The position numbers were made by a program, and so were the translations under genes. From Chaetoderma sp. LZ-2023a (Eukaryota > Mollusca > Caudofoveata > Chaetodermatida > Chaetodermatidae): a DNA stretch of 64,000 bases. The notes beneath the pieces are model-generated. The model was not told the origin of the DNA, did not search any database, and saw only the letters and a list, made by a program, of their open reading frames with translations. Location of the stretch: assembly GCA_034401795.1 (NCBI GenBank), contig CM067367.1, positions 47,892,839-47,956,838 of the forward strand. The letters run 5' to 3'. Positions 54,523 through 64,000 of the stretch are shown here, piece by piece; position 1 is the first letter of the stretch; every line of letters starts with the position of its first letter.

Positions 54523-55370
54523 TAACAAGGCCCAAGGGGCCTGTATCGTTTACCTGAAATATTTGCCCACTGACCCAACCGAACAAAACAAAACGAGATG
54601 ACCATTGGAAAAATTTACCAATCAAATTTCTGTGAAGAAAGCTTAGCCAAGTTTGATTAAAATTGGCTCAGTGGTTATGTCCGGCAAAAACGTTATATTT
54701 TGATTGATTCATGGTGGACATGTTTTTTTACATATACACATATACAATTTTCGGCCTGATCCATTCAGCGGTTCTGGAGAAGTTGTTTTCGCGAAAACTA
54801 GATGATCCAAGATGGCCGCCAAACCATTTGGTCAATCAAGTTCTCTTGAACAAACTTGGCTTAGCTCTTGCCCTAGATGATGTTTCATGAGTTTTGAATC
54901 GATTCCCAAGCGGTTTCGGAGATTTTTAAAGACTTCTACAAATCGGCCAAAATCCAAGATGGCCACCGGCCAAATTGGCCGATCGACTGTTTGAACAAAC
55001 TTGAATCTCTATGCCCCAAGGATGCTTCCTGCCCAGGCCTGTGCTGTTATGGTAACCTGTTGAAAACGCTCTCCATGAGGTTGCCTTAATTTATTTTAGG
55101 GGACCTGAACCAGGTTACCTTAATCTGTTGATTTTAGTATTTTTGACATCAATGAGCTTTCTAAGGTTTAGGTTACCATATGTCTCCTTAAAACATATAA
55201 GGCAACGTATTATGGGTTACCATTGGAAATATTACAGCACAGGCATGCTGCAGATATAATTGAAATCGACCAAAGTCATTTAAAGAAAAAGTTGACGGAC
55301 GGATGGACGGACAGTGGACGGTCGCCACGGCATAAGCTAACTTGGAGATTCTGGCCAGGTGAGCTAATAA
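54523..55370 (-). mobile_element. AGCTCACCTGG-type interspersed element, fullest copy
   Basis: The left side starts AACAAGGCCCAAGGGGCCTG .. TTTACCTG. The right side ends GGACGGACAGTGGACGGTCG .. TTCTGGCCAGGTGAGCTAA. The body contains CAGCGGTTCTGGAGAAGTTG, CCAAGATGGCCGCCAAACC and TCATGAGTTTTGAATCGATT, the inverted version of the 580-bp tandem repeat at 13280-14730. A separate small MITE is nested in it at 55038-55243. No coding capacity. Strand is set relative to the AGCTCACCTGG end. Confidence 0.65.
55038..55243. mobile_element. Nested small TIR element
   Basis: CCTGTGCTGTTATGGTAACC at 55038 pairs with GGGTTACCAT .. TTACAGCACAGG ending at 55243. The outer 9 bp (CCTGTGCTG/CAGCACAGG) are perfect. 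About 205 bp long. It interrupts the body of the surrounding repeat. Confidence 0.6.
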
Positions 55371-55659
55371 TTATTTAAAACATGTTTTGTTTATGTTTCA
55401 GATGATACTTATGTTCCAGAGTCTTGGGAAAAACACTCATGCTATAAATTCATGATGCTAATTTACCAGCATCTACTTACTGTATCTGATGATATATTTC
55501 ACTCTGGCATGTTGCTCAAATGCGGTAGCAATATTGTGCATGTCATTGGTTGAATCTTTCAATCTAGCCTGGATATGACATTTCTAGGCCATCATGATTT
55601 TGCATGACTAAACCATTTAGTCAATTTCATAGCAATTATGAATACAAGTCATTCCAATT

Positions 55660-55745
55660 CCAGAATTTTAAAAATAGTCTTCTTGGTCTACCAATGGACA
55701 TTTCTCAGTACCACTGTCTGGGCCGGCTTGAGTGATAACCCGTTA
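55660..55745. repeat. Half copy of hairpin B
   Basis: CATTCCAATTCCAGAATTTT, AAAATAGTCTTCTTGGTCTA and CCAATGGACATTTCTCAGTA match the right arm of hairpin B. The left arm is missing. Confidence 0.65.
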
Positions 55746-56990
55746 AGTTGGATAAATTTGTGTCGCTTTATAGCATTTGTCATGTAGTTGTAATTTAAGA
55801 TGGATCAAAAATCTTTTTATAAAGTATCATTACCATGCAAAAATGGCTGTGATATTTTCATAAATTACCAACAAATAAACAACCTGGAGATTGTATCGCT
55901 CACCTGGAACCTCAGTGTTTGAATCAGAACACTTGGAAAATAAATTTCAAAACACATTTTTTTTAAATGATGTAATTTGAGATTAAATCCAAAACATTTG
56001 GACAGAGATGTAAATATTTTAGCAGCAGATATGGAAATCGCACGTCGAAATGTAACACTTTTGACCAGAAGTATTAAACTTATGATCAGAATTACAAATT
56101 CTGTGCTAGAAATGTGCATGGGCTAGTAGAATTATGCAGGGGACAGAGGTATTATCTTTTGAAAATTGCAACAGTCTCCAATTACCAGTTCATACAGCAT
56201 GTGAATTCTGTATTTGATGAATGAGACTCATGACTAAGTTAGAAAATCACAATTTTTCATTCATAAAGCACAGAATTCATATTCTGTATAAACTGGTAGA
56301 TTGTAGACTGGTGTAATTTTAGATTATTATATCCAATTTTCAGTACTCATTGTGTCTACTGACAAAAATGACTGAGTAAGGCCATGCACATTAGTGACTG
56401 TACACAATATGTGTATTTAGACACTAACCCAAGATTATTTGTTTAACATCTAGGCCATGCAACTCTTTAAACAATATATGCCAGTCTTATTAACTACTGG
56501 TTCTGCAACAATTAACCATTTTGAAATCATTGTCATAACTTGACATAATGGTTAAATAAAAACTTCAATCACTAAAAGTGAATTTTTTCTTTTTAACTCA
56601 TTCAATAAATACAGTATTTGCCTTAAATATGATTATTGATGTAATGAACTGTAATTATCAGAGTGTGTTGTTAATAACAAGTATATATGAGACTTTGAAA
56701 ACAGTCTTTAGAAACACAGTGGTCACATCCATCACAGGTGTGTGCTTGTCATCCTGAGATTGACTGAGAATGTCTTTTGGGAATTTGGTACCGGTATTAC
56801 AGATGTTATTCCATTTACTGCATCCAATCATTTAAGAGTGATGAAGAAGAAATCATAGACTGCATCTCATTGCACGGCCTTCTTATCTGTTACACTAGAC
56901 ATTGATTTTGTGTACACTCATCACCCTGGCACAGGCTGCAAAACAAAGGAAAGTACTTTTGAATCATATAATATATTATTCACCAGTTGG
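55746..56990. other. Low-repeat stretch, no gene seen
   Basis: AT-rich unique sequence. A short GTATCGCTCACCTGGAACC phrase at about 55892 recalls the AGCTCACCTGG repeat. No ORF with a motif. Confidence 0.35.
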
Positions 56991-56994
56991 GCCC

Positions 56995-57735
56995 CCTGGA
57001 ATTGCAGTCAAAGAGAATCCTATTCTTGGAATCTTATCACTGGAATGATTGGCTCAATCACCAAGCCAGTCATTCCAGTGGTAAGTTGTCAAAAATAGTC
57101 TTCTTACTGTCTGCAAATGGAAATTTTCTATGGGGCAATCTATATCTATTCGCAGATCAAAAGAATGCTATTTTTGAAATCTTATCACTGCAATGATGGG
57201 CTCAATCACCAAGCCAGTTATTACAGTATTAAGTTGTCAAAAATAGTCTTCTCATGGTCTGTAAATGGAAATGTTCTAGGTGACAGTGTATATCCATTCC
57301 CAGACTAAGAGAATGCTATATTTGAAATCTTATCACTACAATGATTGGCTCAATCACCAAGCAGTCATTCCAGTGGTAAGTTGTCAAAAATAGTCTTCTC
57401 ACTGTTTGCAAATGAATATTTTCTATAGGGCAATGTATATCCATCCGCAGACCAAGCGAATGCTATTTTTGAAATCTTATCACTGCAATGATTGGTTCAA
57501 TCATCAAGCCAGTTATTCCAGTGTTAAGTTGTCAAAAATAGTCTTCTCATGGTCTGCAAATGGACATTTTCTATGGGGCAATGTATAATCCATTTGCAGA
57601 CCAAGAGAATGCTATTCTTGAAATCTTATCACGGGAATGACTGGCTAAATCATCAAGCCAGTCTGTCATTTCAGTGATAAGTTGTCAAAAATAGTCTTCT
57701 CATGGGTCTGCAAATGGATATTTTCTATGGGACAA
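56995..57735. repeat. Five-unit tandem array of hairpin B, 148-bp period
   Basis: The landmark CTTATCAC occurs at 57033, 57181, 57329, 57476 and 57625, steps of 147-149 bp. Each unit has a palindrome (AATGATTGGCTCAATCACCA then AAGCCAGTCATTCCAGTG), TTGTCAAAAATAGTCTTCTC, TGGTCTGCAAATGGA and ATTTTCTATGGGGCAATGTA. Each unit can fold into a stem of about 50 bp. Overlapping short open frames across the array are a by-product of the repeat. Confidence 0.9.
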
Positions 57736-58460
57736 TTTTTTTTCTTGACTACATTTTCTCATTACAGGGTACATACATCTTCTGCAGAATGAAACTCCAT
57801 ACTTTTTCTATACCTTTTCCAGACCTAATTAATCAATTTCTAGTCCCATTTTATGTCTCAAATCTGTGTCCATATGAAAGCTGCCAAATTTTTCAGAAAA
57901 ATTCTGAAATTTGTAGCTAAGATCATCAATATTTTGATTATTATCTATATTATTTTGCAAATGAGAATCACATCTGACAATATTTTAATTTCCCATATAT
58001 TTTCCAAAGCTGTAGGAGCAAATATTAAATTTTCCATAATTTTCAAGGCCTGAATATATTGGTTTCTTATAATTACACACTTTTCCCAGACTTTCTGTAT
58101 ACTTGTGTATGAACCATGCCATTAAAGGGTAAACCTTTCCCTTGAGGAATATTTTAATTTCAAGGCCATACTGGAAAATTTTAGTGTGTACACAGGTCTG
58201 GCAGTTTGTCTGTCAATAAGTTTGACATTTGCATGATGGAACTTAACAACTTTCATCATTTGTTCCTTTTGACAATATCTATTGTGGCTATGACAACTGC
58301 CCTGCATTCAAAATCCAATATGGCTACCTGATTTAAACAATTCAGATTCATAGAGTGTATATTGTGCTACCAACTTATTCGACCACAGATTCATAGGGCT
58401 AGTTTTAACAAAGGAAATGGAAGTCACTGGCAATGATTCTTGTTTTCTTGTTTTAACTCT
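57736..58460. other. Low-repeat stretch, no gene seen
   Basis: AT-rich with no recognised features. Confidence 0.35.
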
Positions 58461-58625
58461 TTAGCCAGCCAAAACACAGCTTCTGCAGTGGTCATGAGAA
58501 ATGTGCATTTTCAGACTAAGAGGATTATTTTTGAAAATTACCACTGGGATGGCTGGCTCAATAACCGAACCAGTCATTCCAGTGTTAAAGTTTCAAAAAT
58601 AATCAAGCAAAGGGACATTTTCAAT
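58461..58625. mobile_element. Hairpin B copy
   Basis: It includes the outer part (TTAGCCAGCCAAAACACAGC, TTCTGCAGTGGTCATGAG) and the palindrome ACCACTGGGATGGCTGGCTC / CCGAACCAGTCATTCCAGTG. Confidence 0.75.
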
Positions 58626-58720
58626 GAAAACATGGAATTTATTTTTCAATTCAAGGATTAAAGGGTTAACACCTCTTCATTAAACCATTGTGAAAGCTTG
58701 CAGGATGCGGCAACTGTTTT

Positions 58721-58805
58721 ATTAAAGATTTTACCACTTGAACTTGAAGAATTGGCTCGATAACGAAGCCAGTCATTCCAGTGGTAAATTTACAAAAATT
58801 GTTGT
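58721..58805. mobile_element. Hairpin B inner fragment
   Basis: TTTACCACTTGAACTTGAAG .. GGCTCGATAACGAAGCC .. GTCATTCCAGTGGTAAATTT. Diverged, inner arms only. Confidence 0.65.
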
Positions 58806-58906
58806 CTATAATTACTGCAGTGCTGTACCGGTATTCGAAAATTCATTTACCAGAAAAAGAGAATTAACTTGTGTTATTTATAACAAAGGATAAAGGCTAA
58901 AATGGC

Positions 58907-60049
58907 AATAGTGTTCTATTGGTTCTTTTAGATTTATCTGCAGCTTTCGACACAATCGATCATAGCATTCTGATATCACGTTTAACAGAACTCGGTATAT
59001 CGCACACAGCGCTTGCCTGGTTCAATTCGTACCTTACAAATCGTTACCAAACTGTTGTTGTGGACAACCTAAAGTCAGTTTCAAATCAATTACGCTCTGG
59101 CGTACCACAAGGATCTGTGCTTGGTCCCATCTTGTTCACAATATACACGGCACCACTAGGCAACTTAATACGATCTCATGGCATAAGCTACCACTTTTAT
59201 GCGGACGACACGCAATTGTACCTCGAGTTCCATGTAAACCATCAGTTAAACGCCCGTGAGTGTGTCGAAAACTGTGTTCTTGACATCAAACACTGGATGT
59301 TGAACAACATGTTGCAGCAGAACGACAATAAAACAGAGACTCTCTTGATAACATCTCGCCACATCCGACAGAATGTGGACATAAAAAGTCTCCACGTTGG
59401 AGAGGCCGAAATTGGTCTTAGCGACAGTGCCCGCAACATAGGCGTAACTTTTGATAACATTCTTTCACTGGAAGCACATGTGACATCTGTCTCTCGTTCC
59501 ATCTTCGTCAATATGAGAAACATCAGCAAAATTCGAAATCTGCTTGACACCGACGCAGTTAAAACACTTGTTCATGCCACCATAACATCCCGGTTGGACT
59601 ATGGCAATGAATTACTGACTGGCATAACATCAGCCCAGTTGGAGCGTCTGCAGAGAGCCCAGAACATAGCGGCTCGGTTGATCACCCGCACGAGAATGCA
59701 TGAGCACATCACGCCTGTTCTCCATGAACTACACTGGCTGCCAGTTAGAGAACGGATCAGCTATAAGGTCGGACTCTTAGTGTTCAAATGCCTTCATGAT
59801 CTTGCACCACCGTACCTAAATTCACTGATCGTACGAAGAACATCAGCAAGGTCCCTTCGATCAAATTCACAATTACTATGTGTCGTACCACGTTCGAATT
59901 TAACCATCGGTGAACGCGCCTTCTCGAGAGCAGGACCAAAATTTTGGAACAATCTACCATCTGACATTCAAAATTGTAACAAAATTGAGCCATTTAAATC
60001 TATGTTAAAAACTCACCTTTTCACAAGAGCATATTTTTTAATTTTGTAA
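58907..60049 (+). CDS. LINE ORF2 C-terminal part: reverse transcriptase (CR1-like), 5'-truncated
   Basis: About 380 uninterrupted codons. The RT starts within its first catalytic block ([17 protein letters not shown]), then [33 protein letters not shown] (catalytic YADD intact), a [15 protein letters not shown] block and NIGVTFDN. The thumb/C-terminal part has [48 protein letters not shown] and a conserved [20 protein letters not shown] end. There is no natural start codon and the upstream endonuclease is missing, so it is not expected to be an active gene. The frame is clean and every RT motif present matches the family. Confidence 0.85.
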   Translation, partial: NSVLLVLLDLSAAFDTIDHSILISRLTELGISHTALAWFNSYLTNRYQTVVVDNLKSVSNQLRSGVPQGSVLGPILFTIYTAPLGNLIRSHGISYHFYADDTQLYLEFHVNHQLNARECVENCVLDIKHWMLNNMLQQNDNKTETLLITSRHIRQNVDIKSLHVGEAEIGLSDSARNIGVTFDNILSLEAHVTSVSRSIFVNMRNISKIRNLLDTDAVKTLVHATITSRLDYGNELLTGITSAQLERLQRAQNIAARLITRTRMHEHITPVLHELHWLPVRERISYKVGLLVFKCLHDLAPPYLNSLIVRRTSARSLRSNSQLLCVVPRSNLTIGERAFSRAGPKFWNNLPSDIQNCNKIEPFKSMLKTHLFTRAYFLIL

Positions 60050-60090
60050 AGCGCCTTTGAGCGGTTTAGTCCGGAATCGGCGCTATAGAA

Positions 60091-60093
<3 letters not shown>

Positions 60094-60123
<30 letters not shown>

Positions 60124-60124
60124 A
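60094..60124. repeat. (CATA)n tail of the LINE
   Basis: About eight CATA units directly after the 3' stem-loop of the LINE. Confidence 0.9.
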
Positions 60125-60130
60125 ATAACT

Positions 60131-60710
60131 GGCTGATTATTTTGAAAACAATTTGACAGTAAAGAACTTAAGGAAGCAACAACACACTCAATCTATTTTC
60201 AAAATAATCTGCCATCTATTATCTGTCACCTAGGGCATACACTTGGGCCTTGGCTCGATTCACTATTCATATTCTGACAGTTACTCTGTGCTCCTATAGT
60301 GTGGTCATAATAGACAGGCTTTATCGATAAAATTAAATCCTGGATTTGAAGCGTCATTTTAGAGGATGATGGCTCGATTATTTCAAACAACAAAATATTG
60401 CCTGTACTTTTAGATCGAAGATGTAGCTTTGACATGTTAGAAGCGAGGCGCGGCAGAAGATGAGCTCTATCAGAACAGCGATAGGGATATTCGAAAACTA
60501 GTGACTCATTTTGGCAGCTTAAATTACGGTATATAGCAACGGCAAACCTCTCAGTGATGATCTGTTTGTGTCGATAGCAATGCATTCTGGAAAATGTGCG
60601 AAGTTCCGAAGTGCACAAAAGAAATAGCTATGAATAAACAGATCTAATTTTAACACGTGTTCTCGACCTAAATGTTTACCTAATAAGCCTCTCGCGAATA
60701 CTCGCCGTGT
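60131..60710. other. Unique stretch, no gene called
   Basis: A 130-codon minus-strand open frame (60226-60618) has no recognisable domain and ordinary composition. It could be a chance frame. No repeat recognised. Confidence 0.3.
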
Positions 60711-60729
60711 ACGCTGGAAAAGGCGAATG

Positions 60730-60916
60730 TGATGTTCTGAGTTAGACGTTTTCGTCTAACTTACGCGTGGGTCTCAGCACGCGTAAGTTACGACCATATT
60801 TACGCCCCCACGTAGGTTACACGCTTTTCGTGAAACCCGATTTACGCCCCCTACCGTACTTTCGCCATATTTACGTCCAATATCGTACTTACGCACCTTT
60901 GTGAAACTGGCCCCAG
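60730..60916 (-). repeat. Terminal repeat, right copy of an inverted pair
   Basis: It ends GTACTTACGCACCTTTGTGA then AACTGGCCCC, the inverse of the start of 52708-52870. The interior has repeated TTACGCCCC, CGTAAGTTACG and GTTAGACG / CGTCTAAC (a small hairpin at 60741). It directly abuts the dispersed repeat at 60919. Confidence 0.6.
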
Positions 60917-60918
60917 TA

Positions 60919-61060
60919 TGTTAAGGGTGCATATTCACACCAGAATGAATGAAAATAAAATTGTTAAAATTGCTTACTTTTATCAGCTTAAATTATGTGC
61001 CTATGTGTAATGAAACGAAATAAATCTTAACATATGATGATTCCATTCCATATAAACTAA
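60919..61060 (+). repeat. Dispersed repeat shared with 23884-24120
   Basis: Same order of phrases as the 23.9-kb copy: TAAGGGTGCATATTCACACC, AAAATAAAATTGTTAAAAT, GTAATGAAACGAAATAAATC, TTAACATATGATGATTCC. Confidence 0.65.
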
Positions 61061-61129
61061 TATAATTTTTTAAGTTGCGAATTTGAAATAGAGGCCCGTT
61101 CTAATGTAGAATGGAATGCAACCGATCAA

Positions 61130-61795
61130 AATGTCTTAAGTAAATGGTATCTGAGGGCCATTGGCTTACATGCAACTATTTATTCAGGATTTTCTCAAAA
61201 TTGGCCTGAAAAGCTTAAGTAAATGTTACCTGAGGTCCATTTACTTAAGTATTTATTGAAGAGCAAAAAACTCAATTAACTGAGACCTGATACCCATTTA
61301 CTTAACTTTTCATTCAAGATTTCCTCAAAATTAGATGAGAAAACATAAGTGGATTGTGTCTGACTGCCATTTTACTTAACGTTTTGTTTAATTTTTCTAA
61401 AAAAATGGACTGCAAACTTAAGTAAATTGCACCTGATGGCTGTTTGCTTAACTATCTAACCCAACTTTTTCAGGCCACTTTTGAGAAAATTCTGAAGAAA
61501 AATAAATGTAACTGACCATTTGTCTAAGGTTTTCCACAATTTTTCAGGAAATCTTTAATAAAAAGTTAAATAAATGACCCAGATACCATTTACTCAAGTT
61601 TTTATCAACAATTTTTCATGAAATCTTAAATAGAAAGTAAGTAAATTGCCCTCAGATACTAGTTACCTACCTGGACTGTCCTTCAGTCCAATTGTGAGAA
61701 AATCCAAATGAAAAAATTAAGTAAATGGTCCTCCGGTACAATTTAAATTAGTTTTTCAGCCTAATTTTGAGAAAATCCTGAATAAATGGTGCCAC
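61130..61795. repeat. Degenerate tandem repeat, about 60-80 bp, nine units
   Basis: (C)TTAAGTAAAT-type landmarks at about 61135, 61214, 61271, 61345, 61425, 61500, 61565, 61637 and 61715. Between them lie CCATTTACTTAA(C/G) and TTTTCTCAAAATTGG(C/A)CTG. CTTAAGTAAATGG and its inverse CCATTTACTTAAG alternate, so each unit has short dyad symmetry. Confidence 0.75.
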
Positions 61796-62100
61796 TCGGT
61801 GTAATCAACATTGAACAGAATAGTATTTATTGATGGAATGATTTTGATGACTATTGTTTCAACTGAATAATCATGTTTTACAATATTTTGTTTTCATATT
61901 TATCTCTTGAACTAAAGCATGGCTTTTGAGAATTTGAATAAAATGGACTGATTAATAGTAATTGCTATCACACTTGAACAATTACTCCGAGATAGCAGAT
62001 CATATTGGGATTGCACACAGATATTGAAGGTGTTATGCAGGGAATAGCGTATATAATACCGGTAAACATCTGTCCAGGCAACTGATGACTGTCAACTGTG
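61796..62100. other. Spacer, no gene seen
   Basis: AT-rich, nothing recognised. Confidence 0.35.
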
Positions 62101-62104
62101 TACA

Positions 62105-62350
62105 TAACAAAAGACCCAAGGGCCTGTGACACCCACTTGGACCATTAGCATTTGAAACATTTGTTTTGAAATATACATAACTCGTTACATTAACCCTTTA
62201 ACCCCGAATGTGTTCAAGAAAAAATTATATTTTCCATGAGATTATTTTTGAAAATTTATCACTGGAATGACTGGTTTGGTTAACGAGCCATCATTCCAGT
62301 GATACATTTTCAAAAATTGTCTTCTCTTGGTCTGCAAAAGGGCATTTCGC
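62105..62350. mobile_element. Repeat head with an inserted hairpin B
   Basis: AAAAGACCCAAGGGCCTGTG at 62107 resembles the head of the 54523-55370 element. Hairpin B follows at 62230-62350 (TCACTGGAATGACTGGTTTG then AACGAGCCATCATTCCAGTG, and TCTTGGTCTGCAAAAGGGCA), and GTTTTTGGCTGTTATGAGTA marks its outer end. Confidence 0.65.
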
Positions 62351-62399
62351 AGGACCACTACAGAAATCGTTTTTGGCTGTTATGAGTATTAAAGAGTTG

Positions 62400-62800
62400 A
62401 ACAAGATGGTCACCGGAAAAATTGACAAATTTGGTTGAAATTGCTCAAAGTAGTAAGTAGAAGCAATTTGACAATATCCGGTAAATTTTTAATAAAATCT
62501 AAAATTTTGAGCCAGGTGGTGGGGGTGGTGGTGCGGGTGTCAAAAGGTCCAATTTTAACACGTGGAAATTGATTATAACGCATCTCCGAAACCATTGGAC
62601 AGAATTCAACCACATTTGTTGTGTGTTACCCATATTAATGTGGAGTACAAAAGTATAATTACATTTGGTTCTGCCCCAGGGGTGGGGGATGGGGGCAAAA
62701 GGTCATGAAATTGATTGTAATGCAACTCCTCTGTCCATATTAAACGAAATTCAACCAAATTTGTTATGTGAGTTACCCATATGGCGACTGATCAATCTAG
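62400..62800 (+). repeat. AGCTCACCTGG-type repeat body, two tandem parts
   Basis: AGAATTCAACCACATTTGTT with GTGTTACCCATATTAATG (62590-62640) and GAAATTCAACCAAATTTGTT with GTGAGTTACCCATATGGC (62745-62785) are two diverged units about 155 bp apart. Related phrases occur at 27245 and 35765. Confidence 0.6.
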
Positions 62801-64000
62801 TGTGCATGTTGATTACAACTTTTGACAACTATTTGAAGACAGTATCAATTTTGACACCAATTGTCTTCCTCAAATATTCAGCCTCATTTATTTTCTGCTC
62901 ATTCGAAATTGGGGAAATTCAGAAGGAAATGGGATAATGCATACATATTCTATGTAACAATTAATAAAAAGTAAATGAGCATTAACGATAAATGGATACG
63001 GATTTCCTTGTATTAACACCTACCTATCAGTACTTGGAATATACATATATACATATAAACACAGCATACAGTAGCTTCCGATGTCTGGGAGTTGTGGGGA
63101 TGTATCCGTGCCATGAAGGGGATGGGGGGTGGGGCTGACCTACCCACCTGAAAAATCTTTATCCAGTAAATTAGCCTATTTTAAAAGCCAAATTATGTTA
63201 AAGGAATACTGATCTTGTCTCAAATGTTCTATGTACTGCACTGATAGCAGGGAATGCCGGGTGGGGGGGGGGCAACAACGAAGCCGATTCGGGGCAGGGT
63301 TGGGTACAATTTGCCGGGCTGTATAACGCTGGATATGGTATAAAATATTTTGAATTTTAACTGACTGTAGTCGGTAATAACTGTCGTTCAAATTAGTTTG
63401 AAAATATTCAGCTGGTCTAGCGTTTATTATCTATTGAAATTATTGTCTAATGGCTGGCAGCAGTTAAAGTCAAGTCAGTTAAAAATAATATCCACAGAAC
63501 TCTTATGAATATTATTGGTCAGTGCTGTGTTTACGTGTCAAATAACTATGGAAAGATTCCACTAACTGTACTGATAGAGACAAGGCTTCTTAGTTCTTAT
63601 ATTAGCATAATATTGTATAACCAGGCCTATAAATATCTGAAACAATAGCTACAATAACTTTTAACTAGAGAACATTTGCTGAAGTAACTGTAAATCTGCG
63701 ATGTATGGCCATGAAGAAATAGTATAAGGCCTCTTCTAATAAACAGATGAAATATGGTGTGTCTTCTAACATAATCATTGAAGTTGCAGGATGAAAGGCA
63801 GGTAACTTATGCCAAACATGAAAACTGGAAACATTTGCCCGTGAATGACCTTGACCCCAAGGGAGATATTAAAATTTTCATCAAAATTTATTTAGATCTC
63901 TCAAGGTTCTAGAATCTGGCCAGGTTTGAAGAGAATCGGAAGAAAACTACAGGAGATAACACTGTTCCAATATTACTCCCATAGGTTTACTATGGGGATA
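62801..64000. other. End of window, no gene seen
   Basis: AT-rich. A weak trace of MITE A (CGTTCAAATTAGTTTGAAAA, TATTCAGCTGG) lies at about 63385-63420, and G runs at 63125 and 63263. The last 200 bp contain TGACCTTGACCCCAAGG, which resembles the TGACCT units at 28.8 kb but is too short to assign. Confidence 0.35.

Larger units (their letters stand above)
58905..60130 (+). mobile_element. 5'-truncated CR1-like LINE with intact ORF end and tail
   Basis: Non-LTR retrotransposon cut in the middle of the RT domain at about 58905, as left by incomplete reverse transcription. It keeps the ORF to its stop, a short 3' UTR with a stem-loop (AGCGCC .. GGCGCT at 60049-60084) and a (CATA)n tail to 60124. 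The 3' stem-loop plus simple-repeat tail is typical of CR1/L2/Rex-type elements. The intact frame suggests a fairly recent insertion. A clear target-site duplication was not found. Confidence 0.85.

Noticed and set aside
57117-57588. Repeated short frames reading SYHCNDWLNHQASYSS-like peptides
   Set aside because: They are the hairpin B tandem array in translation. The same peptide appears in single hairpin B copies at 11 kb, where it is also non-coding.
60226-60618. A 130-codon minus-strand open frame as a possible gene
   Set aside because: No domain, no promoter or splice context, and ordinary composition. It cannot be supported without expression or homology data.
1-64000. tRNA, rRNA or snRNA genes
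   Set aside because: I looked for B-box-like GGTTCGAATCC text and conserved rRNA phrases. Only chance matches in MITE A (GGGTTCGATCGATCCC) were seen, and these lack a cloverleaf.

Overview
This is an animal (metazoan) nuclear sequence, AT-rich and dominated by repeats. It has no bacterial-style operons, rRNA or tRNA genes. CR1-like, RTE/Jockey-like and I/Jockey-like LINEs, a Ty3/gypsy fossil, a Polinton (Maverick)-type fossil, a Tc1 remnant, many short palindromic MITEs and abundant microsatellites together suggest a marine invertebrate (mollusc or other lophotrochozoan, or an invertebrate deuterostome). The species cannot be fixed from the sequence alone. Host coding DNA is very sparse.

Layout. 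1-7205: a foldback-like element with long, modular inverted repeats. Its unique core carries one compact, apparently intact gene (C2H2 finger, acidic stretch, Gly-rich tail) with its own TATA box and poly(A) signal. A broken Ty3/gypsy fossil sits inside the left arm. 7.2-20 kb: mostly copies of a roughly 450-bp MITE ('MITE A', rich in TGACGTCA), a palindromic hairpin MITE ('hairpin B') and a 580-bp tandem repeat. 19.1-23.2 kb: a LINE (minus strand) and a diverged relative. 23.2-28.3 kb: low in repeats. It holds a likely host terminal exon (minus strand) encoding a SANT/Myb-like C-terminal domain.

28.3-32.1 kb: a nested region. Two inverted copies of an exon-like segment flank a Tc1 remnant, a 2.5-kb TIR element made of 175-bp and 151-bp tandem repeats, and a TTAA-flanked MITE. 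32.7-33.5 kb: two interleaved inverted repeats. 36-37 kb: a probable LTR fossil (minus strand). 41.0-45.7 kb: a nearly full-length two-ORF LINE (minus strand). 46.2-48.05 kb: a Polinton-type DNA polymerase B fossil abutting a LINE fragment (48.05-49.03 kb).

49-64 kb: more MITE A, an interspersed repeat of the AGCTCACCTGG type with a nested MITE, a five-unit array of hairpin B (148-bp period), a 5'-truncated CR1-like LINE with an intact ORF end, and an 80-bp tandem repeat. Two inverted, widely separated copies of a terminal repeat lie at 52.7 and 60.9 kb.

The parts are not a pathway. The window is best read as layers of mobile DNA over a thin host background. The most unusual items are the gene-bearing foldback-like element, the candidate host exons on the minus strand, and the palindromic families that have expanded into tandem arrays.
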